A stretch of DNA of 64,000 nt from Centrapalus pauciflorus. Taxonomy: Eukaryota; Streptophyta; Magnoliopsida; Asterales; Asteraceae. Below are positions 36,857 through 48,845 of this stretch, piece by piece. The translations under genes were made by a program, and so were the position numbers. Location: contig JAANYP010000718.1 of NCBI GenBank assembly GCA_020465985.1, positions 1 to 64,000 on the forward strand, given 5' to 3'. The first letter of the stretch is position 1. Each line of letters opens with the position of its first letter. A model generated the notes under the pieces. It was not told the DNA's origin, made no database searches, and saw nothing but the letters and a program-made list of their open reading frames with translations.

Positions 36857-38346
36857 TGAAACATCTGTCTTAATTATTTTAAACTTTTACCCAATATCTG
36901 AAATAAACTGTCAGCAAAATACGGGACAAATAATTATTTTTATTTGGTCAATACAACATAAGGATAATAATGACATCATCAAAATACATCACATGCAAAC
37001 TTATTAGCTTGACATCGCTAATTCCACGGAATGTCAAAGTACTAAGTCGCCAAAATAAGGTTTAAGTCTTGGAGTTGATAATAGCTTACATGCCAATAAA
37101 GTCTAAGGGTTCTATAAAAACCCAATAAGTACAGAATTGACCAAAACGCTAAAGTAACTCTCTAACAATGTCATGATGTGGTGTCATCGATCATAGCCCA
37201 GAACAGGATGTCGCTGCTCTGTTACCTTTGTATAAATCTGTAAAATAATATCCCCACAACCGGGGTAAGTTGGTCAGGCTCAATGAATAACAGATTAACA
37301 GTCATAAACAAGTATATGTTCATAAAACATGGTAATACCAGGTTAGTGGTCATTTAAGATTCCAATACACAATAAACAAGTGATAATCAGGTAATCAAGT
37401 AGATATGAATAATAATACATCTTTAAGAAAGTAAATATGTTACTCACAACGCCTACAATAAAGTATGGTTCTTCAATCAACGAACTATGGGCTACTTAGT
37501 ATTGCTAAACCCGTTCACCAAAAACCCACTACTGCCCTGATAGTTGAGTTTGTTATTAACACATTAAAATCAGCAAGGTCATCATTGTCAGTCGATCAAT
37601 TGCTCTCGCTATAATGCCGGCCACCGCCCTAATATTTCACCTTTTTCATTTAGCCTCCTATCTCTTTCATTTCTTAAACATTTCTTTAATTTCTTAAACA
37701 AAAATATTAAAACTCCATCTTTTCTTTTATTTTATTTAAAATCTCAATCACCCATCTCGGATTCAACCATTAAAACATTCTTTGAACTTGTTTATAAATT
37801 TATTTTATTCATTATTTCGTTATTTGAAGAATTATTTGAAGAATTATTTGAAGGCACACATAAAAAACATACAAAACTCCATTAATGGAGTTTTCAAGTT
37901 TATAAGAAGTGAAAATGATTATGGTGGGTTTGGACTTATTTTCACTGTACTAACTTCATTTAAAGTTCTATATAATATTGCTAGATTCAATAACATAAAT
38001 ATAAATGGAATGAATGGTACCTCAAGAACAAGAAGAAATATTGTTGTAAAATATGTAGCCACCACTTCGTTGTGTTAGCACCAAAGTCTAGAGACTTTCT
38101 TTGGGATAATAATTCTAGTTTTGCTTTGAAAGTTGATTAAAAGAAACATAGGTATTTATAGAAAAAGAAATAGACAATGTGGTATGGTGGTTGAATTATT
38201 AAAATTTAAAGAATGGGGAAAGAAAAGATGGATGTGATCTCTTGACTTTCCCTTTTTTTAAATCTTAGACATCATAAAATAATTCCATTTTATCTGAATA
38301 GACCAAAAGCGGTATAAATTATTACCTGAAATTTAGGGGTGTTACA
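36857..38346 (-). repeat. 5' LTR of gypsy element D
   Basis: The 1,490-bp LTR begins TGTAACACCCCTAAATTTC on the minus strand at 38346, a start common to plant gypsy LTRs, and ends ATGTTTCA at 36857. A TATA box CTATAAATACC (minus strand) lies at 38151-38161. No ORF inside it looks real. Confidence 0.8.
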
Positions 38347-38931
38347 TAAACTACCTTGATTAACTCTTAGGTTCTTGTAGGCGTTGATCGAAGGATCGAT
38401 TTGCAACTTGAATCCCCAAGATTCGTCAAGGAACGATGGAGAACGGCTAGTGAGAAGTTCACAAACCTTGGAGAGATAGGAAACGTCTTCCTTTGATGAT
38501 AAGTGCATGGGATCCAATTGAACAAATATGTCATGTTGACGAATATATGAGTTTGGCCAATTGGGGGTTTGCACCTCTGAACCTTAACTTTAAGTTAACT
38601 ACATAAACGGTTCAATCTTCTAATTTTATTCTTTTGTCATAACAATATCGTTACTTTCGATAATTCTCGTGAATTATATTTCTATAATTCGTTCACTTTT
38701 GTTGATTTCGGTCAAGGACATTGCTTTTATTAATAATATAGGTACATATTTGTCGTGGTTCGGCTAAATCAACATTTATGTGAAATATCGGCTAATTTTA
38801 TTACTAATATCGTTAATTTCGGTCAGGTATGTCGCTATAATTCATAATATATAAGTTCTTTATATTGCTATCGTTCATACAAATTTTATTAATCTTTAGA
38901 ATTCAGCTATGCTAAGATTTGAGATGTTACA
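38347..38931 (-). repeat. Probable gypsy LTR fragment J, split by element D
   Basis: The minus strand begins TGTAACATCTCAAATC at 38931, a gypsy-LTR-like start, exactly where the C2 leader ends. It runs AT-rich leftward to the D border at 38346. A frame at 38350-38574 (DPMHLSSKEDVSYLSKVCELL) looks protein-like but may be LTR sequence. The remainder of J would lie beyond the left edge. The LTR identity is inferred from the terminus and from nesting logic only. Confidence 0.45.
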
Positions 38932-39644
38932 CGTTCCGAACAGGGAAGTTCCGAAGTGCACTAAAATTTTCAAAATGTGAACTTCAGAAATGAGGAAACT
39001 TTCGAACAAAGATGTTCCAAAATGTATAGCGAAAATTCCGAAGTATGAAAATTTCCGAAGTTGAAAAGTTGCAAACAGGGAACTTCCGAAATGAACAATA
39101 AATTACGAACACAGGAACTTGCAAAGGCAAAACAAAACCTACGAATAATTTGAATTCTTGAGGATTTGTTGAGATTAATCTTACAAAATGAAAATGTTAA
39201 AATTGAAAAATTAAAACTTTCGAAGGTTCGCAAGTTCTCAGTTCGAAGTTCGGGACTTGTGAGTATTGAAGCTTCGGTTTTACGGAAACACTTACTCACT
39301 CAAAAATTCACTAAAAGTCACATATGATTACACAAAAATTACAATTAGCCACAATTAACCACATATTAAGTTTCCTAAAGTGATGATTCAGTTGCAAAAA
39401 TTAAAGATTTCAAAAATTCTTATCCCTTAATTAATTAGGGTTTTTGATGGCAAACCCTAGATCAAAAACCATGCATAATTAACACAAACCGATTAAGTAG
39501 AATTATTACCACTTTAATGCAATAAAACACATTTTTAGTAGATGAATTATCAAAATACATTGTTTATTCATGAATAAATCATGAAAAACACAATAATAAA
39601 AAAATCGATAATAGCAAAAACACAATGTTTAAATTCAATCGACT
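38932..39644 (-). other. 5' leader of a C-like copia element (C2), truncated
   Basis: No ORF stands out. TTCCGAA-like words repeat through 38940-39260. The position between LTR/PBS and a missing gag mirrors the leader of element C. It ends abruptly at the J terminus. Confidence 0.5.
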
Positions 39645-40133
39645 CGCTCTGATAACAATTGTTAATCATATAATGATGATTATCAATCATGTAAACACTC
39701 AACAATCAATAATAAGAAAAATAATAAAGCAATGATTGGAATGAATGAAACCTTTACTTGAGAAAGAAATTGCACAAAGCTCAGTCGTATATTGCAATTG
39801 GTCAAAAGGCTACAATGCATGGAAACCCTACACTATATATAGAGAATAACTATTAAGTAATTAAAATCAAGTCCCTATACTAAATATTTATGCTATAAAG
39901 ACAAAAACAACCCTTGGACATATATCACAACTATAAAATAAAGCCAACAATAAATTAAACTCGAGTTTATATATCAATTTAGTTACAATAATTAATATTT
40001 ATTTTGGTCCAAATTCATTTTATTTTATTATCATGGAATCTATTTATAACAATAAGTTATTATTATTACTCTCATTTACATGTAACTTCTTAAATGTTTT
40101 GGGTTATTATAATGTTAGCTATTAGCCCCAACA
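39645..40133 (-). repeat. 5' LTR and decayed PBS of C2
   Basis: The LTR at 39660-40133 (474 bp) starts TGTTGGGGCTAATAG on the minus strand and ends GATTAACA. The PBS at 39647-39658 is TGTTATCAGAGC, one base off the canonical site. It shares LTR-end sequence and the GAAACCCTA region with the C LTR. A TATATATAG box lies near 39833. Confidence 0.65.
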
Positions 40134-40240
40134 AAAAACCAAGTATTCTCGCTTGTCATGTGGGTGACCCGGGTTCGATCCTCGACAACGACACTATTTT
40201 GATCTATGCGGATTTGGCAATCAAAAATAAAGAATAGATG
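40134..40240 (+). mobile_element. SINE 3' fragment (tRNA-derived)
   Basis: GGGTTCGATCC at 40171-40181 is a pol III B box within a tRNA-like context (CTTGTCATGTGGG before it). The A box is absent because the C2 LTR ends at 40133, so only the part after the A box is left. The right limit is uncertain. Confidence 0.5.
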
Positions 40241-41028
40241 AAAGCCTATGTTATACCAGATACCACTGGCAGTGTACCAGTTTTAGATAGTATAGTTTAA
40301 AGCTGACCTCAGGTATCATCAAACACATTGAACGACGATAGTAAATGAGATCATGATACTAGGATGCTCACTATTATTTAGCCACTAAGAAAGGGTGAAC
40401 TTATTTTTAGCACAAATGTATTATTTTAGTTGTTATTTAGATTATGTAAATTCAACCTATGTTTTAAAAATCAAATTGAACAAAAAACTGAATACCTACT
40501 TTGATGATTCAAAACTGAAGCCAAAAACTAGCAACCAAATTAGAAATAAAAGTCATTGTTAAACCGGAAATTAATAAGTCTAGATGGGTGAAACTGTGGA
40601 TCAATACCAACCTAACATAGAAAAAGTTGACATGATTCGACCTAATACGAAAACAAATGGGTCAAAAATGAGTCGACACCAAATTGGTAAGAAAACCTAA
40701 TACCACGAACTAGAGAACCCGAAACCCAATACGATTGCTAGAACTACTTTAGACTAGGGACGATTTAGATCCCACACCATTGCTAAACCAAAAGTTAAGG
40801 GTGAGCAAGACTAGGTTTGGTTCAATTTTTGGCATAATCCAAACTTTAACCTTAATTTTCAAATTTTAAATTGGTGAAGTGGTTCGATTTTTGATTTTCC
40901 AGTTTCAAATTCGTAGTTTTTTAGTTTGGGTTATCAGTTTTTCGGCTTGCTTCAGTAGTTTTTTCAGTTTTTGGTTTTTTGCACGCAATTTGGTTTTTGG
41001 ATTTCAACTCAAAAAACTTGGGGCTATT
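40241..41028. other. Unrecognised AT-rich sequence between C2 and element I
   Basis: No ORF, RNA gene or transposon terminus is visible. It contains degenerate AACCCGAAACCC-like and T-rich GGTTTTTTG-like simple sequence (40700-41010). Confidence 0.5.
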
Positions 41029-42134
41029 TGTTAGGCACAAAAAGGCCTCAGTCAAACCTATTACACATCTTAGGGGGAGATTATTAATCAAACCTGATTG
41101 ATGCACTTGAAGGTATAATTTAAGGCCATGTTAATGCCTTATTGAAACCTGAAAAGTGATTTGAAATGTAAGTCAAAGTTGCTTACACTGTTACATTAGT
41201 TGTAACTTAGGCAGATTGCCCAAACTGTCCTACTCTGTTGGACAGGCTGGACATAAACTATCTACGTTGCTCATGTATGTTGAGCAGCTTGGACCAAAAC
41301 TAAGTGTTCTATTCTTTGTGAACAGAACTTGTTCTTTGTGAACAGGTTATACACCTTATGGAATTTGTTTCCATGTCATCATGTATTGTCTTGGACGAAA
41401 AGATTAGTTGGCAAGTCGAAGACAGAGTGGAAAATCAAAAGCGGCTTACACTGCCCAAGTTGTTCTGATACATGAAGACAAAGTGGATATTTGAAATGGG
41501 TGACAGACCATTTCTTATATCAAAATGGCTCCACAAGAAGAGGAAAGGATTAAGTTGACATTCCTCTTTAAGGTAAAGCAAACTGCAACAGAGACAAAAA
41601 GGAAAAGACAAAAATTTTGCTACATATTAGCAAATGTTGTTTTGTCAGAATGTGCAGAAAAGCAGTCTTTTCTTTTTGGAAAGGCACTCCACTATCTCTG
41701 CATCCAATGAGGAAGGTTCACCAGTATTCTCTGAGTGTGTATAAAAGGAATCTTCTAAGGAATGTGAGATAACCAACAGTGAGATATCTAGAACGTGCAA
41801 AGAAGTGTGTTTTCATGCATGCAAAGTCTGCTTAGAATAAAACAGTTGAGTGTGTCCAAGCTGTTCTTGTTCAAGCTGTCTGTCTGTCTTGTAAAATCAG
41901 TGAGTCCATCTTAGTGAGTGAATTCATTGTATCTAGTCTGAGTGTGTCTTAGATTAGTAGTCTATATGTTGTTTATGTCATCTCAACTTGAACCATTCTA
42001 CAGTTCAAGCTTGTTTGTAATTAACACCTGTTGATATATACATACAAACATTGAGAAAGTGTGTTGAAATTTTAAAAAGCTATATTCACGGACAGCTTAC
42101 AGCAACATACTAAGGAAATCTTTTGGGACCTACA
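41029..42134 (+). repeat. 5' LTR of element I (B/A family)
   Basis: 1,106 bp, TGTTAGGCACAAAAAGG to GGGACCTACA. TATAAAAGG lies at 41740-41748 and an RY word near 41813. It is clearly diverged from the B LTR. No 3' LTR partner is found in the window. Confidence 0.88.
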
Positions 42135-42136
42135 GC

Positions 42137-42148
42137 TGGTATCAGAGC
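42137..42148 (+). promoter_or_regulatory. Primer-binding site of element I
   Basis: TGGTATCAGAGC lies 2 nt after the LTR. Confidence 0.85.
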
Positions 42149-42200
42149 TGTTTAGAGTGTGTGTTAACTCTAGATCTCTGATTACTCCCTATTTCCCACC

Positions 42201-43449
42201 TTGGACAACAGTGTTGCCAGCTCTTCTTCTTACGATGACAATGGGTCAATGGCAAAACCTCCCAAGTTCAATCATCAGAACTTTTCTGACTGGAAGTGTA
42301 GAATGATGCTCTATTTAGAGTATCTGGATGTACAACTACCATAGATAGTGATGGAAGGTCCCTATGTGCCAACTTCTATCACTACTATAACTCCAGCTGC
42401 TAAGGGAGCTGTTCCTGAAGTCTGGACTATTAAGTAGGCAAAAGCTCAATGGTCTGATGAAGACAAAAGGTTAGTTGCTCTTGATGCAAAAGCTAGGAAC
42501 AACCTTGTTATTTCTCTACCTGATGATGTGTTCAAACTGGTTGAGAAAATGAAGACTGCAAAAGAAATGTGGGATACTTAGTGTACTGTCTATGATGGTC
42601 CCACTTTCACATTGGATAACAGGATTAACAATCTTGTTAGACAATATGAGCTGTTCTTTGCAAAGCCAAAGGAGTCACTCACTAAAACCTACACCAGGTT
42701 CACTGCCTTGATAAGTGATCTCAAAGCTATTGGGATCACTAAAGACAGTTTAACTTTGAAGAAACTCAGACACCATCAGAGGCATGGATCTTGTAAACCT
42801 TTATGGATCCTTGTTAAATGATGAACAATCAAGGCAACAGAAAATAAATGCCTTGGAGATGTCCAAAAGAGGTGCTGCCTTAGTGGCCAGCGTGAGACAA
42901 CCTGCTGGTCAAGTGTGTGATGTGTTCACACAAGCTGATCAACAGGCTGATGATGAAATGGAGGAAATCTCTGAGGAAGAGGACTGTGAAGACCTTACTG
43001 AGTTTGATGATGAGCAAATGATTGCTACGCTTGTCAGAAAATTCAATAAGAAGAGGTTTGGTGGTAAGATGATGCAAAAGAAATCAGGTGCCATCAATAA
43101 GAAGGCATTTGACAAAACTAAGATTGAGTGCTTTAAGTGTGGCAAAACAGGCCATATAGATACTGGCTATGTGTCTAAAGTTATTGGCTCTTCCTCCAAA
43201 CCATACACGACAAACAAAGATGATGGCTACATGGTTAAGTACCTAATGGTCATGGCTAAGCTGAGAAAGTCTGAAGACTCAGTGGCTTCCAACAAGCAGA
43301 AAGGATTTATGGCTGAAACTTGTGAATGGGAGGAATCTAGATCATCATCTGATGTTGAGGACAACAACTGTCTGATGGCCAACATTGATGTACACTCAAC
43401 AAGCAACTTCTAACAGCACCTGGCTGAAGTTGAAGCTCTCAGAACCTTA
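42201..43449 (+). pseudogene. Degenerate gag of element I, first segment
   Basis: Homologous to A and B gag, but the start codon has become TTG (42201). Stops interrupt the positions aligned to LP-EIVMEG, K-AKAQ and WDT-LCTV, and a short deletion with frame change lies near 42755. The frame 42784-43413 contains a damaged knuckle (CFKCGKTGHIDTGY, last Cys lost). The MITE interrupts it at 43450. Not functional. Confidence 0.8.
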
Positions 43450-44519
43450 GGGGCCGTTTGGTTCACTGGAATCCGAGGGAATTGGAGGGGAGATGATTCC
43501 AGTCAATTCATATGTTTGGTTCAACTATAAAAAGTAATTGGATTCCATCAAAATTTAAATTTTCCAATGAATGAAGGAAAATTATATTCCTTCACACAAT
43601 GGATGGAATTCAATTCCTTTTCAAAACAGAAAGTGGTTGATTACAAAATACCCCTTACAGTTAACACACTACAATACACCATGTCTAGTCTTACCCCACC
43701 CACCCTACCTACCTATCTACCGACCCACCCACCCATACCCATCCCATCCCACCCTACCATACCCTACCCCATCCCACCCACCTCTACGCCCATACCCCAA
43801 CCCTACCTTTGCTATCCAACCTACTCTTACCTACTACCCACCATACCTACCATTACCTACCTATCTACCCACCCATACCCACGCACCCTACCCTACCCCT
43901 TCCTATCCTACCCTACCCCATCCCACCTACATCTAACCCACCTACCCCTACCTTACCTATGTTATCTAACCTACTCTTACCTACTACCCACCATACCTAC
44001 CCATACCCACCTAACTATCCCTTATCCACCCCACCCACCTACCATACCCTATCCCATCCACCTTTACCCACCTACCCCTACCTTACCTACGTTGTCCAAC
44101 CTACTCTTACCTACTACCCACCATACTTACCCCTACCCACCTACCCATCCCCATCCATCATCCATCATATGTTACCCACCCAACCCACCTACTCTTAGCC
44201 TACCTACGCTATCCAACCTACTCTTATCTACTACCCACCATACCTACCCCTACCCACCTAACCATCCCTCATCCACCCTACCCATCCCATCTCACCCACC
44301 CACCCTACCCCTATCCATCTGATCCTATTCTTACCTTAGAGACTTATCCACCTCTACCCACCGACCCATCCCACCCTACCAATGAATTATGAAATTGGTT
44401 TCCAGTTTCATTTTTAGCCAACCAAACATGATTTGGATTCCAATTCTAATTCCTTGCAGATTCCAATTCCTGAACAGATTCAAATTCATTTTAAAACATT
44501 CTGCGAATCAAACCCCACC
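43450..44519. mobile_element. Harbinger/Tourist-like MITE with G-poor satellite core
   Basis: The left terminus is GGGGCCGTTTGGTTC. The right terminus in reverse complement is an imperfect GGTGGGGTTTGATTC. Flanking trinucleotides are TTA (43447-43449) and ATA (44520-44522), consistent with a TTA duplication bearing one mutation. Removing the insert restores collinearity with A gag. The core, 43680-44370, is C/T/A-rich with almost no G and repeats a CCTACTCTTACCTACTACCC unit four times. The core long Pro/Tyr frame is not a gene. Confidence 0.65.
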
Positions 44520-44522
44520 ATA

Positions 44523-44835
44523 GAGAACTGGAATCCCACCATGATGTATAAGGTACAAATTTTAAGGATTAGAGCTTTGAGGAAAAAGTTAAAATGTTTG
44601 ATTATTTACTTGTTGATCTAAAAGCTGTTGTTGAGAAGCATGATGCTTTAAAGTGTGAGATCTCTAAGTTAAAAACTGATCTTGAAACAAAAACTAATGA
44701 ACTAAACAACTTTCATAAGTTGAAAACTGAGCTTGACGAAGTAATACACATCAACACCATTTTATTAAAAGAAAAGAGAGAGACAGACTCAAAGCATGCT
44801 AAGCTTCAAAAGATAGTTGACTATTGGTGCCACTC
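44523..44835 (+). pseudogene. Degenerate gag of element I, coiled-coil segment
   Basis: This resumes I gag (ENWNPTMMYKVQ) after the MITE, with a frame change before 44594, then a coiled-coil stretch homologous to A residues 448-530. It ends at the solo-LTR insertion. The last 5 bp, CACTC, are the target duplication. Confidence 0.75.
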
Positions 44836-44998
44836 TGTTAGTGCATCCTGTGTGGCGATAGTAGTCTAAGTATAGTCGATATTTTGTAATAGTCAATTTG
44901 TTCGTAATTGCATATTATACGTGTTTGTTATATGTTTGATATATGTTAGATATTGATTGAACGTATGTTTGGACTTAGTTGTAATTGATGTTTTACAA

Positions 44999-47900
44999 CA
45001 CTAGTACAAAATATGTCTTCCGTCACGTTAAAAACCGTGACCATAGACCTTTGGCCACAGTTTTATTTTTCATTCAAATCGTGACCAAAGGTCGCATCAC
45101 TTTTGGTACCTTATGGCTACATTTAATATTCGTGACTAAGTCACATGTAAAACGGTGGCCATAACATAAAATCGTGGCTATATGGTAACAAGTTCTATAT
45201 AGTTGTGGTCTATATTTTTTAGCAACCGTGACCATAAAATACTTTTAATCACAATTTATTTTAACACCATGACAGTTGGATACATTCAGACACACATAAA
45301 CAATTGATCAGTGGCGTTAACATTCTTACAGACACGTATAAACAAATAAACCATGACCACCTGGTATATTTAAAGACGCACAAATATTTAATCGTGACCA
45401 TTGGATAAATTATACACACATAATCAGTTAAACCGTAACTATTTGATACATTTAAACACACCACATGAATGAAACTGTGACAATTGGTAATATTTTAACG
45501 CACATAAACTATTAAGTGGTGTGACCATTGGTACATTTGGAGATGCATAAATAATTAAACTGTGACCGTAGGGTACACTTAGACACACATAATTTATTAA
45601 AATGTGACGATTGGTTGCAATTGGACATACATAAATTAAACCGTGACAATTGATACATTTTGACACACAAAAATAATTACACCGTGACCATACCATTATT
45701 TTAGTCACATAATAATTCGTTTATTCATGACAATTGCTTACTTTTAGACACATATAATAAACAATACCGTGACCTTAAAGTATTTATAGTTACTTATTTA
45801 TTCCTAATCGTGGCAATTAGTAACTATTAGACACATGCAACAATACAATCTGTGACCATTAAATCCTTTTTTTAACGGCAAACTATCCTACTCCTACTCC
45901 TACTCCTACTCCTAAACTACTCATTTACCACATGACTTACTTTCACCACCTAAATATCAACTTGTCTCCGACGGGAGTCGAACCCGTGACCTCTCACTTG
46001 TTTCTCCACCATTTTACCGTCAGGCCAAAGGCCCTTTGGTGACCATCAAATACTTGTTGTCATATTATATTTCTTTTAAAATCACTATTGTTCCTTTTAG
46101 ACACGTATAAAAAATTAAACCGTGACAATAAGTTACTTACAGCCACATGTATTTTCTTTTATCGTTATTGTTGTTTACTTTTAAACACACATAACATTTA
46201 TAATAGTGACCGTAAAATATTTATAGTATCATGTTGTTTCGTAAACGGTGATCGTTGATTCCTTTTAGTCATACAAAATAAAATAAAGTGTGACCATAAA
46301 ATACATATACTCACATTCTTTTCCTTTAATTATTACAATTAATTACTTTTAGCCACATATATTAAAATAAGACGTAACTATAAACTACTTGTAGTCATGG
46401 TTTGTTTTCTTTTATCGTGATTAATATTTAGTTTTTGACACATATAAGATATTTAATCATGACCATAAAATATTTATACTGACACGTTGTTTCTTAAACT
46501 GTGACAATTGATAACTGTAACCATACAAAACAAATTAAATTATGACCATAAAAAACTTATAGCTACACTTTGCCTATTTTATTATGTCAATTAATTACTT
46601 TTAGTCACATAAAATAAAATAAGACATGACCATAAACTTCTTGTAGTCATGGTTGTTTTCTTTAATCACAATTAATGTTTACTTTTTGACACATATAAGA
46701 CATTTAAGCATGACCACAAAAATACTAATAGTGATAAGTTTTTTCTTAAACTGTGACAATTAATAACCTTTAACCACACAAAACTAACTAACTCGTGACC
46801 ATAAAGTAGTTATAGCCACATTTTGCTGCTTTTATTATGACAATTAATAACATTTAGCAACTGATAAAAAAATAAGTCGTGACCATAAACTACTTGTAGT
46901 CATGATATTTTTTCTTTTATCATGGTTAATTTTTAGTTTTTGACACACATAACACAATTAACCATGACCACAAAATAATCATATTAACGAGTTTTTTTTT
47001 AACTATGACAATTGATAACCTTTAACCACACAAAACAAAATAAATTGTGACCATAAAATACTTATAAATACATTTTTGTTCTTTTATCATGGTTAATGTT
47101 TAGTTTCAGACACAATAATATATTAAACTGTGATGATAAAATACTTATAGGGACATTTTTTTTCACTTAAACCATGACCACCGATTACTTTTAGTCACAC
47201 AAACCAATTCTTCGTGTGACCATAAAGTACTTATGGTCACTGTTTTTTTCTTTTATCATGAAAACTATTACTTTTACACACTAATAAGAAATAAACTAAA
47301 CCATGATCATCAAAAAATATAGTCACAACATTTTTTTGTCATGACTATTGTTTATTTTTAGTTACATAAAAACAATAAACCGTCACCTTTAAATATTAAT
47401 AGTCACAAATTTGCTTAATCCGTGACAAAAAAACCCATTATATTGATTTTTTTAATGTGAGATTGATAGCTTTTAGTCACAAAACAAATTAAATCGTGAC
47501 TTGAATGTACTTATAATCATATCTTTTTCATTTTACTATTACTATTGTTTACATTTAGACACACATAAAAACTTAATCTGTCACCTTTAAATATTACTAG
47601 TCACATGCTTGTGTGTCTTAAACTGTGACCGAAACATAATTATGGTGATATGTTTTTTTTCTAAAATCGTGATCATTAAATACTTTTATATACATAAAAG
47701 AAATTAAATCGTGACAAAAAAAATACTTAGTCACATTTTTCTCTTTCATCATGAATATAAAATACTTTTACACACACATAAGAAACTAAACCGTGACTAT
47801 TATATACTTATAGTCACAATAATTTTCTTATTTCATGACAATTGTTTACTTTTGGACACACTTAATGACATCAATCATGACCATTAAACACTTATAGTCA

Positions 47901-48392
47901 CAATGTTTTTCTTTTACCCTACGTGGCTAATGAACTCCACCCTTTGGTCACACAAAGCGATTTTGTGACCATATAAGTTAGCCTTCTGTCACAGTTTATT
48001 CATGTGACTAATTCCACCATATAATTTAGACTCATACAATTAGACTTCAGGGTGTCCCTTTGGTCACCGAAAGAGATTTACGTGACCATATACATATTTA
48101 TCGTCACAGTTAATAACCATCACAAGATTATTATAGACACCAAACAGATAACTGTGACAAACGATTACATTTGGTAACAATGTGGCAACCGTGACAAGTC
48201 TTTGTCACGATCCTTATGTTAAACCGTGGCTTAAGGTTTGAATGTGATTTGCAATGGTCACAGTTATTGAGATAAACCGTGGCTATCATAATAATACAAG
48301 ATCATATATGACCTTTTAGTCACGTCAATAACAAAAACTGTGGCTAGGCAGTTTGGACAAAACCGTGACCATAGGTCATTTTTGTACTAGTG
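44999..48392. mobile_element. Non-autonomous CACTA (CMC/EnSpm) DNA transposon
   Basis: 3,394 bp. The termini CACTAGTACAAAA and its reverse complement form the inverted repeat, with a 3-bp target duplication CAA at 44996-44998 and 48393-48395. Nearly the whole length is built of diverged ACCGTGACCATAAAATA-like words in both orientations. No transposase frame is seen, so it would need enzymes in trans. Confidence 0.85.
45865..46038 (-). mobile_element. tRNA-derived SINE inside the CACTA element
   Basis: On the minus strand an A-box-like TGGCCTGACGG (46018-46027 region) is followed by B box GGGTTCGACTCCC (45973-45985) and a 3' GGAGTA repeat. Flanking GTGACCATNAAAT (45852-45864 and 46039-46051) could be the target duplication, but the same word is abundant in the host CACTA. 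Confidence 0.6.
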
Positions 48393-48793
48393 CAATAAGT
48401 TCAAACATAAGTTCAAACATAAGTTCAAAGGTAAGTTCAAAGTCACTGGTTCGAACTTATGGAGGACAAGTTCGTGGGCCTTGGGCCTAGTCGAACTTGT
48501 CCTAAGCAATTTCGAATCAGAGGTTATAATTAAGTGTTAATTCGTTTTAATTAATAACTTTTGCAAAACTGGAGCAGAGATTAAAGCAGAAGCGATCTCG
48601 AACTTGCATGGCGATTTTGTGTTTGTTTTTGGAGAGAATCACGTGTCGGGGGGTTCTAGTGTTCGTCTATCATCGTGTGTATCTCCGTGTTCCGTGTGCG
48701 TGGTCTATACGTCAAACCGCTAACGAGGATTCCGCACTCGTTGGACGGCGTTGCGTCAAGATAGGATCCGTAGGTAGGCGACCTTACACACTC

Positions 48794-48845
48794 AGCTCCG
48801 AAAGTCAATCATTGTATCAGTCAGCAGATTCCTGCTCAAATCCAA
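48794..48845 (+). pseudogene. Element I gag remnant after the solo LTR
   Basis: It encodes a stretch matching the A gag words HCISQQIPAQIQ, then stops matching at 48845, where E-type gag begins. Confidence 0.65.

Larger units (their letters stand above)
44836..48788 (+). repeat. Solo LTR of the E family, split by a CACTA element
   Basis: TGTTAGTGCATCC at 44836 to CCTTACA at 48788 resembles the E LTR. With the CACTA element and one duplication copy removed it is about 556 bp. Flanking CACTC repeats at 44831-44835 and 48789-48793 are a perfect target duplication, and element I gag resumes at 48794. This is the signature of LTR-LTR recombination that removed an entire E-type element. Confidence 0.82.

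Noticed and set aside
40141..40200. Possible tRNA gene at the B box
   Set aside because: Only the B-box half exists; the sequence upstream is the C2 LTR. Better read as a SINE fragment.
43567..44322. 251-codon Pro/Tyr/Thr-rich ORF
   Set aside because: It is the translation of the G-free satellite in the MITE; open frames arise because the repeat lacks G-containing stops. No domain or start context is seen.
45973..46030. Possible tRNA gene (A and B boxes)
   Set aside because: No cloverleaf acceptor pairing could be drawn. The A/B boxes followed by a simple repeat fit a SINE.
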